64,000 nucleotides of DNA from Stenotrophomonas sp. UBA2302 (GCA_002345545.1 DDVW01000003.1:1-64000); one strand, 5' to 3'. Positions 9,139 to 18,791 are shown, counted from the stretch's first letter. Notes: generated by a model not told the origin, from the sequence alone. Numbers and translations: made by a program.

Positions 9139-9828
9139 TCAAACCTCCAGCGCATATCCCACCCCCCGATGGGTACGGATCGGCTCTCCCGGCACCCCGG
9201 CCGCGCGCAACTTGGCACGCAGGGTTTTGACGTGGGTATCGACGGTACGGTCGGCGCTGTCGCTGGCATGGTCCCAGCCCCGCTCCATCAGCTGCGCCCG
9301 GCTCAGGATCGCCCCGGGTCGGGCCAGCAGCGCCGCCAGCAACGCATATTCATAGCGGGTCAGGTCCAGCAGCACCTCGCCGTAACGGATGCGCCGGCCC
9401 TCGCCGTCGATGGCAAAACCACCGCGCTGCATCCAGCCGGCCGCCGCGGCCACAGGCGCGACCCGGCGCAGCCGCGCCCGCACCCGCGCCACCAGCTCGC
9501 GTGGTGAGAACGGCTTGGTCACGTAGTCGTCGGCACCCAGCTCCAGCCCCAGTACCCGGTCGAACTCGTCGTTGCGCGCGGTCAGGAAGATCACCGGCAC
9601 CTGACTGAAGGTACGCAGCTCCCGGCAGACCTCGAAGCCGCCGATATCCGGCAGCCCCACATCCAGCACCACCACCTCCGCACCGCCGTCACGCAGCTGC
9701 GCCAGCGCCTCACGCCCCAGCGTGCAATGGCTTGCCGCATAACCCTCGCTGCGCAGGGCGTACAGCAGGGTGTCGGCAATGGCGGCCTCGTCTTCGACGA
9801 CGAGCACCCGGGCAGGCTGATCGGACAT
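9139..9828 (-). CDS. creB: Response regulator CreB
   Basis: A 229-residue OmpR/PhoB-type regulator. The receiver domain has the acidic pair in VVEDE, phosphoacceptor Asp56 (VVVLDVGLPD), Thr83 and Lys105 (YVTKPFSPREL). The C-terminal winged-helix domain carries a clear TRYEYALLAALLARPG segment and ends RTHRGVGYALEV. ATG at 9828; much longer upstream frames are shadows of rlmJ and the acetyltransferase. It is the expected partner of CreC and binds direct repeats of TTCAC in E. coli. It is transcribed divergently from rlmJ across only 45 bp. Confidence 0.9.
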   Translation of the reverse strand: MSDQPARVLVVEDEAAIADTLLYALRSEGYAASHCTLGREALAQLRDGGAEVVVLDVGLPDIGGFEVCRELRTFSQVPVIFLTARNDEFDRVLGLELGADDYVTKPFSPRELVARVRARLRRVAPVAAAAGWMQRGGFAIDGEGRRIRYGEVLLDLTRYEYALLAALLARPGAILSRAQLMERGWDHASDSADRTVDTHVKTLRAKLRAAGVPGEPIRTHRGVGYALEV

Positions 9829-9873
9829 GCGCCCAGCATAGCCGCCACCTCCCCCGCCCCGTACACTTTGCCG

Positions 9874-10731
9874 ATGAATTACCGTCACGCCTTCCATGCC
9901 GGCAACCATGCCGACGTGCTCAAACACATCACGCTGCTGGCGCTGATCGACTCGTTCAAGCGCAAGGACAGCCCGTTCTTCGTGCTCGACACCCATGCCG
10001 GCCGCGGTCGCTACCTGCTGTCCAGCGAGGAAAGCCGCAAGACCGCGGAGATCGACGACGGCGTGATGCGGCTGATGGCCCAGCCCACGCTGCCGGAGGT
10101 GGTCGAGCGCTACCTGAAGGCGGTGCAGGCCGACAACCCGGTCGGCGCGATGATCACCTACCCCGGCTCGCCACTGCTCACCGCCCAGGCCATGCGCGCG
10201 CAGGACCGCCTGGCCGCCTGCGAGCTGCAGGAAGAAGAAGCCGCCGCGCTCAAGGCGCTGTTCGCCCGCGACAGCCGTGTGGGCGTACATCCCGGTGATG
10301 GGTACGCCCAGATCCGCTCGCTGCTGCCGCCGAAACTCAACGGAACGAAGATCGGCCGTGGACTGGTGCTCATCGATCCACCCTACGAAGCGCAGGACGC
10401 CGAGTACCCGCGCATCCTGGCGGCATTGAGCGAAACCCTGACGCGCTGGCCGCAGGCCACCTGCGCGGTGTGGTTCCCGATCAAACAGCGCCGCAGTGTG
10501 CTGCATTTCTTCCGCAAGGCCGCCGCGCTGCCAGCCAGGTCGGCGTTGCTGGTCGAATTCCTGGTACGCCCGGATGATTCGCCGCTGCGTCTCAATGGCA
10601 GCGGCATGCTGCTGCTCAATCCACCCTGGCAGTTCGACCGGGTGCTGGGGCCGGCGCTGCCGGTGCTGAAGAAGCACCTGGGCGAGGCCGGGGCATCGAC
10701 CCGCATGGAGTGGCTCAAGGCGGCCGAGTAG
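9874..10731 (+). CDS. rlmJ: 23S rRNA (adenine-2030-N6)-methyltransferase RlmJ
   Basis: 285 residues, normal for the family (E. coli about 280). It begins MNYRHAFHAGNHADVLKH, the characteristic RlmJ N-terminus, and contains the SAM-site region VLDTHAGRGRY and the N6-methyltransferase motif IDPPYE (the D/N-PPY signature for adenine amino methylation). It modifies A2030 of 23S rRNA. The ATG at 9874 fits the family start; the open frame extends upstream over creB, but that part is shadow. Confidence 0.93.
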   Translation: MNYRHAFHAGNHADVLKHITLLALIDSFKRKDSPFFVLDTHAGRGRYLLSSEESRKTAEIDDGVMRLMAQPTLPEVVERYLKAVQADNPVGAMITYPGSPLLTAQAMRAQDRLAACELQEEEAAALKALFARDSRVGVHPGDGYAQIRSLLPPKLNGTKIGRGLVLIDPPYEAQDAEYPRILAALSETLTRWPQATCAVWFPIKQRRSVLHFFRKAAALPARSALLVEFLVRPDDSPLRLNGSGMLLLNPPWQFDRVLGPALPVLKKHLGEAGASTRMEWLKAAE

Positions 10732-10830
10732 GCCTCGTACGCGCCGGGCCATGCCGCTGCGCGTTTGACAGCGTTCACAGAGTTTCGCCCGGCCAGTGCC
10801 AGAATCAGCCGACTTTGGAGGAACGTAGTT

Positions 10831-11376
10831 ATGGCAACCCGCAACCGCATGCCGCCGTGGCATGAAAATTTCAAAGCCCCCAGTGGCCGGGAACTGCTGA
10901 TCCGTCCCATCCGGCCCGAGGACGGCGCACCACTGCAGGGTGCCTTCGCCCTGTTCGGACCGGAAGAAGTCCGTGACCGCTTCCTGCAATCGGTGGAAAC
11001 CCTGTCCGATGAAACCGCGCAGCGTCTGACCCACCCCAACCCCAAGACCGAGATCTCGCTGGTCGCCGCCGAACCGCTGCCGCCCGGCGAAGCGGTGGTC
11101 GGCGCGGTGGCGCGGGCTTCGATCATCCCCGGCACCCGCGATGCCGAGTACGCCATCCTGGTCAGCCGCTTCCTCGCCGGCCAGGGCCTGGGCCGCCAGC
11201 TGATGCGCAAACTGGTGAAGTGGGCGCGTGGCAAATATCTGGACCGCATGTACGGCGACATCGCCGAGGACAACGAGCCGATGCTGCAGCTGGCCGCCTC
11301 GCTGGGCTTCAAACAGGCGCCTCACCCCGCCGCGGCACCGGGGCTGGTGCGGATGGTGCTGGAACTGGGCAGCTGA
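10831..11376 (+). CDS. GNAT-family N-acetyltransferase
   Basis: 181 residues with a GNAT fold: LLIRPIRPEDG at the start, the acetyl-CoA loop GQGLGRQLMRKLVKWA (about residues 125-140) and a C-terminal AEDNEPMLQLAASLGF segment. It resembles the stand-alone GNAT domains related to the protein-acetylating Pat family (RPEDGAPLQGAFA, alpha-beta core), but the acceptor is not identifiable. The ATG at 10831 follows a strong GGAGGAA ribosome site. It lies between rlmJ and mfd, all forward. Confidence 0.85.
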   Translation: MATRNRMPPWHENFKAPSGRELLIRPIRPEDGAPLQGAFALFGPEEVRDRFLQSVETLSDETAQRLTHPNPKTEISLVAAEPLPPGEAVVGAVARASIIPGTRDAEYAILVSRFLAGQGLGRQLMRKLVKWARGKYLDRMYGDIAEDNEPMLQLAASLGFKQAPHPAAAPGLVRMVLELGS

Positions 11377-11495
11377 AAGACAGGCAAAAGTGCGGGTAAA
11401 CGGGCGACGTGCGAGAACGGCCCGGCTTCTCCGTCGCCCGTGCTCACGGCCCGTTCCTCTGCACCCGTGGCTACGCTGCTAAAATCAGCGGCCTC

Positions 11496-14400
11496 ATGCC
11501 GCATCACATCTCCTACCCCTCTCCGCCGCTGCCGCGTTCCGGCCAGCTCCGCGCCTGGTGGCGCGCCCCGGTTTCCCCCAGCGCCCTTGCCTGGCATGTG
11601 ACCCGTGCCGCCGAGGCACACGGCAAGCCGCTGCTGCTGGTCACCCGCGACAACCAGAGCGCCAACCACATGGTCGGCGACCTGCAGACGCTGCTGGGCG
11701 CCGGCTCGACGTTGCCGGTGGTGCCGTTCCCGGACTGGGAAACCCTGCCCTACGACCAGTTCAGCCCGCATCCGGACATCATTTCCCAGCGCTTGGCCGC
11801 GCTGCACCGCCTGCCTACGCTGGCCCGCGGCATCGTGGTGGTACCGGTACAGACCCTGCTGCAACGGCTGGCGCCGCTGAGCCATATCGTCGGCGGCAGC
11901 TTCGACCTGGAGGTCGGCCAGCGGCTGGACATGGATGCGGAAAAGCGCCGGCTGGAAAGTGCCGGCTACCGCAACGTGGCGCAGGTGATGGACCCGGGTG
12001 ACTTCGCCGTGCGGGGCGGCCTGCTCGATGTCTATCCGATGGGTGCCGACGCGCCGTTGCGTATCGAGCTGCTGGACGAGGATATCGATACGATCCGCGC
12101 CTTCGATCCGGAGTCGCAGCGCTCGCTGGACAAGGTGCCGGCGGTGAAGATGCTGCCCGGCCGCGAAGTGCCGACCGACCCGGCCTCTCTGGAGCGGGTG
12201 ATGGGCACGCTGCGTGAGCGCTTCGATGTCGATACGCGCCGCAGCCCGTTGTACCAGGACCTCAAGGCCGGCGTGCTGCCCTCGGGCATCGAGTACCTGC
12301 TGCCGCTGTTCTTCAACCGGACCGCCACGCTGTTCGATTACCTGCCGGAAGGTTTCCTCACCGTCGTCGGCACCGGCGTGGCCGAAGCAGCCGATGCGTT
12401 CTGGACCCAGACCGGCAGCCGCTTTGAACAGCGCCGCCACGATATCGAACGGCCGCTGCTGCCGCCCGAGGAGATCTACCAGACCCCGGACAGCCTGCGC
12501 GAGCAGTTCAACAAGCTGCCGCGTGTGGAAGTGTGGCCGGCCGACCACCCGCGCATCAATGAGGCGCAGGCGCTGGGCGACCAGCCGCTGCCACCGCTGC
12601 CGGTGGCCGCCAAGGACGCGCCGGCCGGGCAGGCGCTGAAGTCGTTCCTGGACAACTATCCGGGCCGGGTGCTGATCGCCGCCGATTCACCGGGCCGCCG
12701 CGAGGCGCTGCTGGAAGTGCTGCAGGCCGCCGATCTGCGGCCGCCGGTGGTACCCGACCTGCCAGCCTTCCTCGCCGGCAACGTGCCGGCGTTCGCGATC
12801 ACCGTCGCACCACTCGATGACGGCTTCGCGCTGGTCGAGCCGCCGCTGGCGGTGCTGACCGAACGCCAGCTGTTCCCGGAACGCGCCGGCCAGCCGCGCC
12901 GTACCCGCCGCGCCGGGCGTGAACCCGAGGCGATCATCCGTGACCTGGGCGAGCTGAGCGAAGGCGCGCCCATCGTCCACGAGGACCATGGTGTGGGCCG
13001 CTATCGCGGTCTGATCGCGATGGACGTGGGCGGCATGCCCGGCGAGTTCCTCGAAATCGAATACGCCAAGGGCGACCGGTTGTACGTGCCGGTGGCGCAG
13101 TTGCACCTGATCAGCCGCTACTCCGGCGCCTCGCCGGAAACCGCGCCGCTGCATTCGCTCGGTGGCGAGCAGTGGACCAAGGCCAAGCGCAAGGCCGCCG
13201 AGAAGGTGCGCGACGTCGCCGCCGAGCTGCTTGAGATCCAGGCCCGCCGCCAGGCGCGCGCGGGGCTGGCGCTGGATATCGACCGGGCGATGTACGAGCC
13301 GTTCGCGGCCGGTTTCCCGTTCGAGGAAACCGCCGACCAGCAGGCCGCGATCGATGCGACCCTGCGCGACCTGCAGTCCAGCCAGCCGATGGACCGCGTG
13401 GTCTGCGGCGACGTCGGTTTCGGCAAGACCGAAGTCGCCCTGCGCGCCGCGTTCGCTGCCGCCAGTGGTGGCAAGCAGGTGGCGGTACTGGTGCCGACCA
13501 CGCTGCTGGCCGAGCAGCACTACCGCAATTTCCGCGACCGCTTTGCCGATTACCCGCTGCGGGTGGAAGTGCTGTCGCGCTTCAAGACCAGCAAGGAGAT
13601 CAAGGCCGAGCTGGACAAGGTCGCCGAAGGCAGCATCGATGTGATCGTCGGCACCCACCGCCTGCTGCAGCCGGACGTGAAGTTCAAGGATCTGGGGCTG
13701 GTGATCGTCGATGAGGAGCAGCGCTTTGGCGTGCGCCAGAAGGAAGCGCTGAAGGCGATGCGTGCCAACGTGCACCTGCTCACGCTCACTGCCACACCGA
13801 TCCCGCGCACGCTCAACATGGCCATGGCCGGGCTGCGCGATCTGTCGATCATTGCTACCCCGCCGCCGAACCGGTTGGCGGTCAAGACCTTCATCACCGC
13901 CTGGGACAACGCGCAGCTGCGCGAGGCGTTCCAGCGCGAGCTCGCGCGCGGTGGCCAGCTGTACTTCCTGCACAACGATGTGGAAAGCATGGGCCGGATG
14001 CAGCGCGAGCTGTCCGAGCTGGTGCCCGAGGCACGCATCGGCGTCGCCCACGGGCAGATGCCCGAGCGCGAGCTGGAAAAGGTGATGCTGGATTTCCAGA
14101 AACAGCGCTTCAACGTGCTGCTGGCCAGCACCATCATCGAATCGGGCATCGATATTCCGAACGCCAACACCATCATCATCAACCGCGCCGACAAGTTCGG
14201 CCTGGCCCAGCTGCACCAGCTGCGTGGCCGTGTCGGCCGCTCGCACCACCGCGCCTACGCCTACCTGGTGGTGCCGCCGGACAAGCGCTCGATCAGCGCC
14301 GATGCGCACAAGCGCTTGGAAGCCATCGCCTCGATGGACGAACTGGGCGCCGGCTTCACCCTGGCCACGCATGATCTGGAAATCCGCGGCGCCGGTGAAC

Positions 14401-14969
14401 TGCTCGGCGAAGACCAGAGCGGGCAGATGGCCGAAGTCGGCTTCAGCCTGTACACCGAGCTGCTCGAGCGCGCGGTACGTTCGATCAAGGCCGGCAAACT
14501 GCCGGATCTGGATGCCGGCGAAGAGGTCCGCGGCGCCGAGGTCGAGCTGCATGTGCCGGCGTTGATTCCGGAGGGCTACCTGCCCGACGTGCACACCCGC
14601 CTGACCCTGTACAAGCGCATCTCCAGCGCCCGCGACAGCGTCGCATTGCGCGAGCTACAGGTGGAGATGATCGACCGCTTCGGCCTGCTGCCCGATCCGG
14701 TCAAGCATCTGTTCGCGATCGCCGAACTGAAGCTGCAGGCCAACGCGCTGGGCATCCGCAAGCTGGAACTGGGCGAGAACGGCGGCCGCATCGTGTTCGA
14801 GGCGCAGCCCAACATCGACCCGATGGCGGTGATCCAGCTGATCCAGAAGCAGCCCAAGCTGTACCAGATGGACGGCCCGGACAAGCTGCGCATCCGCCAT
14901 CCGCTGCCGGAAGGCGTGGACCGCTTCAATGCCGCGCGGGCGCTGTTGACCACGCTGCATCCGGGCTGA
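11496..14969 (+). CDS. mfd: Transcription-repair coupling factor Mfd
   Basis: 1157 residues (E. coli 1148). N-terminal UvrB-like domains are followed by the RNA-polymerase interaction region and a RecG-like translocase: Walker A GDVGFGKTEVALRA, Walker B DEEQRFGV, motif III LTATPIPRTL, and helicase C-terminal motifs ESGIDIPNANT and QLRGRVGRSHHRAYAYL. The C-terminal TRCF domain is complete. Mfd dislodges stalled RNA polymerase and recruits UvrA. The start at 11496 (MPHHISYPSP) is preferred over an in-frame ATG at 11409, whose extra residues look non-conserved. Confidence 0.97.
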   Translation: MPHHISYPSPPLPRSGQLRAWWRAPVSPSALAWHVTRAAEAHGKPLLLVTRDNQSANHMVGDLQTLLGAGSTLPVVPFPDWETLPYDQFSPHPDIISQRLAALHRLPTLARGIVVVPVQTLLQRLAPLSHIVGGSFDLEVGQRLDMDAEKRRLESAGYRNVAQVMDPGDFAVRGGLLDVYPMGADAPLRIELLDEDIDTIRAFDPESQRSLDKVPAVKMLPGREVPTDPASLERVMGTLRERFDVDTRRSPLYQDLKAGVLPSGIEYLLPLFFNRTATLFDYLPEGFLTVVGTGVAEAADAFWTQTGSRFEQRRHDIERPLLPPEEIYQTPDSLREQFNKLPRVEVWPADHPRINEAQALGDQPLPPLPVAAKDAPAGQALKSFLDNYPGRVLIAADSPGRREALLEVLQAADLRPPVVPDLPAFLAGNVPAFAITVAPLDDGFALVEPPLAVLTERQLFPERAGQPRRTRRAGREPEAIIRDLGELSEGAPIVHEDHGVGRYRGLIAMDVGGMPGEFLEIEYAKGDRLYVPVAQLHLISRYSGASPETAPLHSLGGEQWTKAKRKAAEKVRDVAAELLEIQARRQARAGLALDIDRAMYEPFAAGFPFEETADQQAAIDATLRDLQSSQPMDRVVCGDVGFGKTEVALRAAFAAASGGKQVAVLVPTTLLAEQHYRNFRDRFADYPLRVEVLSRFKTSKEIKAELDKVAEGSIDVIVGTHRLLQPDVKFKDLGLVIVDEEQRFGVRQKEALKAMRANVHLLTLTATPIPRTLNMAMAGLRDLSIIATPPPNRLAVKTFITAWDNAQLREAFQRELARGGQLYFLHNDVESMGRMQRELSELVPEARIGVAHGQMPERELEKVMLDFQKQRFNVLLASTIIESGIDIPNANTIIINRADKFGLAQLHQLRGRVGRSHHRAYAYLVVPPDKRSISADAHKRLEAIASMDELGAGFTLATHDLEIRGAGELLGEDQSGQMAEVGFSLYTELLERAVRSIKAGKLPDLDAGEEVRGAEVELHVPALIPEGYLPDVHTRLTLYKRISSARDSVALRELQVEMIDRFGLLPDPVKHLFAIAELKLQANALGIRKLELGENGGRIVFEAQPNIDPMAVIQLIQKQPKLYQMDGPDKLRIRHPLPEGVDRFNAARALLTTLHPG

Positions 14970-15072
14970 TTCTGAGGCAAGCGGTATTCCGACGCTTGCC
15001 CGTTTGGGACGGTGCAACCAGAATGGCGCCCTCCCCGCACGCCCGCAGCCGTTCTCCACGGCGTTGTTTCCC

Positions 15073-15693
15073 ATGCTCCCGATCTCCGCCACTGTGGGCT
15101 TGTCCATTCCTCCGGACGATGCTTCCTGCGCCATCGACGTATTGGCCGCCGCCCTTGACCAGCGCGACAGCTATACCGACCGACATTGCGACCGCGTCTC
15201 GCAACTGGCCCATGCGATGGGCAACCGGTGTGAGCTTTCCGAAGAGCGGCTTGCCCATCTGGCCTTGGCCGCACGCTTCCACGATGTCGGCAAAATCGGT
15301 ATCCGCGACGATGTGCTGCTGCATCCGGGCAAACTGGACGAGCATAAGGTGTCGGTCATGCGCACCCATCCCGAACGCGGAGCGCGACTGTTCGCCGCCA
15401 CCGGCCGCAAGGACGCACAGCAGGTTGCCAGGCTGATCCGCCACCATCACGAAGCCTGGGACGGCAGCGGCTATCCGCATGGGCTGCAGGGCGAGGAAAT
15501 TCCGCTGGAAGCGCGCATCCTTACCATCGCCGACGCATACGATGCGATGACCTCAATCCGCCCCTATCGCGATCCGATGAGCGGCAACGAAGCACTCGCC
15601 ATTCTCGATCGCAACCAGGGCCGGCTGATCGACCCGTACCTGCTCGATGAACTGCGTGGCCTGCTGCACGACAGCCGCATCACGGCCTGCTGA
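15073..15693 (+). CDS. HD-GYP-type phosphohydrolase
   Basis: About 206 residues, almost only the catalytic domain. It holds the HD motif (RFHDVGKIGI), the GYP signature (HHHEAWDGSGYPHGL), the ADAYDAMTSIRPYR segment and a terminal RLIDPYLLDEL, i.e. a full HD-GYP core. Such proteins hydrolyse cyclic-di-GMP, so this is a second potential enzyme of that pathway in the window. There is no receiver or sensor domain, which is unusual for the family but not unknown. The start is uncertain: ATG 15073 is used; an in-frame TTG at 15004 would add 23 residues. Neither has a strong ribosome site. Confidence 0.8.
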   Translation: MLPISATVGLSIPPDDASCAIDVLAAALDQRDSYTDRHCDRVSQLAHAMGNRCELSEERLAHLALAARFHDVGKIGIRDDVLLHPGKLDEHKVSVMRTHPERGARLFAATGRKDAQQVARLIRHHHEAWDGSGYPHGLQGEEIPLEARILTIADAYDAMTSIRPYRDPMSGNEALAILDRNQGRLIDPYLLDELRGLLHDSRITAC

Positions 15694-15914
15694 ATCAGGG
15701 GCGGTTCCACCGTACAGGCGACATCATCACCACCGTATTCTGCAAACGGCAAGCCGTCGACCTGATACCGCCTCATCCGCCGCGACGACACCATGAGCCT
15801 CTACCACAGGGCTCGTTGAAAGCCCTGCAGCCACCGGCCTTGATAACGCAGCGGCGCCAACCGGATTGCATCACTCAAAGCGCATATTCCCGTCCCGGCA
15901 GTTCCCGCAGCCAC

Positions 15915-16415
15915 TCACGCCGTGGCCGCGAAGGCGGGTTGATAGGCGACCGTTCCCGAAGGCGGCGGGCCGATGAACGCAAGTGCCTGGAAATATTCCG
16001 CCGGCACGCCGGCAAGCACCAGCGCTGGTTCGGCGACGAAGCCGAAGCGCGCGTAATAGCCCGGCTCCCCCAGCACCACACAGCCGGCCGCGCCCAGTGC
16101 ACGCAGCTCCGCCAGGGCCCGCTCCACCGGAGCACGTCCCACGCCCCTGCCCTGGTACGCCGGTGCCACCGAAACCGGCCCGAGTCCGTACCAGCCCACC
16201 ACGCCGCCGGATACCGTCACCGGCGATACCGCCACATGCCCGACCACCTCGCCCTCCTCCTCGGCCACCAGCGACACCATCAGTGCGCCGGCCCGGCGCA
16301 GGGCAGCGACGATGAACTGCTCGGTATGCTGCGTATGCGCGGCGTGCTGGAACGCGGCGACCGTCACCGCCTCGATGGCGGCAATGTCGGCGGGAGTTTC
16401 ACTGCGGATTTCCAT
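15915..16415 (-). CDS. GNAT-family N-acetyltransferase, YhbS-like
   Basis: 166 residues with a well-formed acetyl-CoA loop (VAPAYQGRGVGRAPVERALAELR), the GYYARFGF motif and C-terminal AEYFQAL typical of YhbS-type acetyltransferases. Start ATG 16415. The substrate is unknown. A possible small gene ends 27 bp upstream on the same strand. Confidence 0.85.
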   Translation of the reverse strand: MEIRSETPADIAAIEAVTVAAFQHAAHTQHTEQFIVAALRRAGALMVSLVAEEEGEVVGHVAVSPVTVSGGVVGWYGLGPVSVAPAYQGRGVGRAPVERALAELRALGAAGCVVLGEPGYYARFGFVAEPALVLAGVPAEYFQALAFIGPPPSGTVAYQPAFAATA

Positions 16416-16442
16416 GACGACGGCCCACTGCTGCTATCCGCA

Positions 16443-16706
16443 TCACACCATGCCGCGCCCGGATCGGGATTGAAAGAACCGCATAAGCACAGGCCAGCCC
16501 GCGGGGAGTTCCAGCCGGTCGCCGTAAACCGGCGCGATGGTGAAACCGGAAGACAGCGACAGGCAGGCATAGACCACCGTGCTACGCAGCTCATGCAAGC
16601 CACTGTTTTCAAAGAGCTGTCGTGAGCCTGGCGTGTTGCTGTCGTGGTCTGCAAACGGCTGTGGCGGCAGGCTGCCCGCTCCATTAGCATCGCCAGGATC
16701 TGCCAT
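16443..16706 (-). CDS. Possible small hypothetical protein
   Basis: An 87-residue frame just upstream of, and co-directional with, the YhbS-like gene. Its central part (VVYACLSLSSGFTIAPVYGD and following) has codons with the GC-rich third positions of real genes here, while the first 30 residues look less convincing. I recognise no family. It is the only candidate in the 307-bp interval 16416-16723; otherwise that interval holds only the promoter of the HTH gene. Confidence 0.3.
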   Translation of the reverse strand: MADPGDANGAGSLPPQPFADHDSNTPGSRQLFENSGLHELRSTVVYACLSLSSGFTIAPVYGDRLELPAGWPVLMRFFQSRSGRGMV

Positions 16707-16723
16707 CAGTGAATGAGGAAACG

Positions 16724-17116
16724 ATGAAGATCGACGCCCGACGGATCAGGGCATTGCGCAAGGCGCGGGGCTGGTCGCAGGAACATCTGGCCACTGTCGC
16801 CGGGCTCAGTCCGCGCACCGTGCAGCGGCTGGAAGCCGAGGGCAAGGCCTCGCACGAATCGCGGATGGCGGTGGCTGCGGCGTTGGACATCGACCCGAAG
16901 CAATTGGCCGGCATCGAAACAGTGCCAGCATCGGTACCAGCCTCCGCTGTAAGCCCGGTGGATCGCGCCAAGATGATTCTGTGGATCGTGAGTCTTATGC
17001 TGGCTGCAATCATGTTCCAGCTAGTCGCTGGCTTCATTCTGGGCGGGGATGCCGCCTTGCGCGACAACCGGATAAACGAGACCTGCAAAAACACCCCTGC
17101 CGAGTGCGGCCGGTAA
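16724..17116 (+). CDS. Small membrane-anchored XRE-type HTH protein
   Basis: 130 residues. Residues 1-60 are a Cro/C1-type helix-turn-helix (RIRALRKARGWSQEHLATVA, then SPRTVQRLEAEGK). A linker rich in Ala, Pro, Ser and Val follows, then one transmembrane helix (about 88-111) and a short tail with two cysteines. The ATG at 16724 has GAGGAA upstream. A DNA-binding head tethered to the membrane suggests membrane-linked regulation, but no target is evident. It is convergent with gpmA, with a shared hairpin between them. Confidence 0.75.
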   Translation: MKIDARRIRALRKARGWSQEHLATVAGLSPRTVQRLEAEGKASHESRMAVAAALDIDPKQLAGIETVPASVPASAVSPVDRAKMILWIVSLMLAAIMFQLVAGFILGGDAALRDNRINETCKNTPAECGR

Positions 17117-17176
17117 CTACGGCCCTATTGGGAAATACCTGCCAACCCGGGATAGAGCCCTGAACACTCCCATAAA

Positions 17177-17208
17177 CGACAACACCCGGCATCGACCGGG
17201 TGTTGTCG
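17177..17208. terminator. Bidirectional hairpin between the HTH gene and gpmA
   Basis: A perfect 13-bp stem (17177-17189 with 17196-17208) with a 6-nt loop lies midway between two convergent genes. T-runs are weak, but position and symmetry fit a shared terminator. Confidence 0.6.
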
Positions 17209-17230
17209 GATATCACGGGGCGATAGTGAG

Positions 17231-17980
17231 TTACTTCGCCTTGCCCTGATTGGCCACGGCCTCGGCAGCCTTCTTCGCCGCTTCCGGATCGCCCAGGTAA
17301 CGGAACGATTTGACGGTGAGGTCATCGTTCAATTCGAACAGCAGCGGGATGCCGGTCGGGATGTTGAGCTCGAGGATTTCTTCCTTGCTGACGTTGTTGA
17401 GGTACTTGTACAGCGCACGCAGCGAGTTGCCGTGGGCGGTGACCAGCACGCTCTTGCCGTCCTTGAGCTGCGGGGCGATGGCGTCGAACCAGTACGGCAG
17501 CACGCGGTCCAGCGTGGTCGCCAGCGACTCGGTGGCCGGCAGCGCGTTGCGGTCCAGGCCGGCGTAGCGGCGGTCGTGGATCGGGTGGCCCGGATCGGCC
17601 GGATCCATCGGCGGCGGCGGGATGTCGTAGGAACGGCGCCACACCTTGACCTGCTCCTCGCCGTGCTTGGCGGCGGTCTCGGCCTTGTCCAGGCCCTGCA
17701 GGCCGCCGTAGTGGCGCTCGTTCAGGCGCCAGGACTTGTTGACCGGCAGCCAGTCCTGGCCCATTTCAGCCAGCGCGCCCTGCAGCGTGTGGATGGCGCG
17801 CTTGAGCACCGAGGTATGGGCGACATCGAACAGCAGGCCCTCCTCCTTCATCAACCGCCCGGCGGTGGCGGCCTCTTCACGGCCCTGTGCGGTCAGGTCG
17901 ACGTCGACCCAGCCGGTGAAACGGTTGTCGAGGTTCCACTGGCTCTGGCCATGGCGCAACAGCACGAGTTTACGGGTCAC
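17231..17980 (-). CDS. gpmA: 2,3-bisphosphoglycerate-dependent phosphoglycerate mutase
   Basis: 249 residues, the standard dPGM length. It has the phosphohistidine motif [18 protein letters not shown], the ERHYGGLQG segment and the second catalytic histidine in [15 protein letters not shown]. It interconverts 3- and 2-phosphoglycerate in glycolysis and gluconeogenesis. The start is the GTG at 17980 ([11 protein letters not shown]); frames extending to 18340 are antisense to nfi. It is divergent from nfi across about 110 bp. Confidence 0.95.
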   Translation of the reverse strand: MTRKLVLLRHGQSQWNLDNRFTGWVDVDLTAQGREEAATAGRLMKEEGLLFDVAHTSVLKRAIHTLQGALAEMGQDWLPVNKSWRLNERHYGGLQGLDKAETAAKHGEEQVKVWRRSYDIPPPPMDPADPGHPIHDRRYAGLDRNALPATESLATTLDRVLPYWFDAIAPQLKDGKSVLVTAHGNSLRALYKYLNNVSKEEILELNIPTGIPLLFELNDDLTVKSFRYLGDPEAAKKAAEAVANQGKAK

Positions 17981-18089
17981 TGCGGAGGTCTCCGGATGGT
18001 GGGGGTAAGCGCCGGATTGTAGCCGTTTCCCGGAATCAGGCCCGGTGCGGGCGACATCGCGTTGATGCGGGCCGTGCCATGCTGCCCAC

Positions 18090-18791
18090 ATGCACGTCAG
18101 CGCCTTGCCCGCCTTGCCCGAACAGCCTTCCACGGACAACCTGCGCCAGCTGCGGGCGTTGCAGGGCCGGCTGGCCACGCAGGTGTCGCTGGACGATGCG
18201 TTCGACTCGCTGCCGGCGCGGGTGGCCGGGGTGGACAGCGGCCTGGAGGATGAGGGCCGCATCATCCGCGCCGCGGCGGTGCTGCTGGATGGCGGCAACC
18301 TGCAAGTGCTGGAATCGACGGTGGTACGGCTGCCCACCACTTTGCCCTATATCCCCGGGCTGCTCAGTTTCCGTGAACTGCCAGCGGCCTGGCAGGCGCT
18401 GCAGCAGCTGAAGGAGGTTCCGGCACTGGTGCTGGTCGATGGCCACGGCATCGCCCATCCGCGCGGGCTGGGCATCGCCGCCCACCTGGGCGTGCTGAGC
18501 GGCTTGCCAACCATCGGGGTGGCCAAGCGCCGGCTGGTCGGTGACTACGAGGAACCCGGCCCGCTGCGCGGCGACCACCAGCCGCTGTGGCACAAGGGCC
18601 GGCAGGTCGGCTGGGTGCTGCGCAGCAAGCCGCGCTGCAATCCGCTGTTTGTCTCGCCCGGACACCGGGTCTCGATACAGCGCAGTCTGGCGCTGGTGCT
18701 GGCCTGCCTTGACCGCTACCGGTTGCCCGAACCAACACGCCTGGCCGACCGGCTGGCCTCACGCCGCGATGGCCGCGATCGGTCCCGGTGA
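18090..18791 (+). CDS. nfi: Deoxyinosine 3' endonuclease (endonuclease V)
   Basis: 233 residues (E. coli Nfi 223). Catalytic acidic residues are visible in ARVAGVDSG, in LLSFRELP after YIPG, and in [20 protein letters not shown]; the conserved [12 protein letters not shown] segment and [11 protein letters not shown] follow. The enzyme nicks DNA near deaminated bases, mainly deoxyinosine. It stands alone, forward strand, divergent from gpmA. The last dozen residues are Arg/Asp-rich and poorly conserved-looking. Confidence 0.93.
   Translation: MHVSALPALPEQPSTDNLRQLRALQGRLATQVSLDDAFDSLPARVAGVDSGLEDEGRIIRAAAVLLDGGNLQVLESTVVRLPTTLPYIPGLLSFRELPAAWQALQQLKEVPALVLVDGHGIAHPRGLGIAAHLGVLSGLPTIGVAKRRLVGDYEEPGPLRGDHQPLWHKGRQVGWVLRSKPRCNPLFVSPGHRVSIQRSLALVLACLDRYRLPEPTRLADRLASRRDGRDRSR

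Noticed and set aside
8502..9269. Open frames with FFARAKK-type peptides in the creB-creC gap
   Set aside because: They run through inverted-repeat hairpins and resemble spurious peptides that recur around this repeat type; no ribosome sites or domains.
10765..10830. Housekeeping promoter before the acetyltransferase gene starting from TTGACA at 10765
   Set aside because: No acceptable -10 hexamer occurs at 16-18 bp spacing; the next AT-rich word is about 29 bp away.
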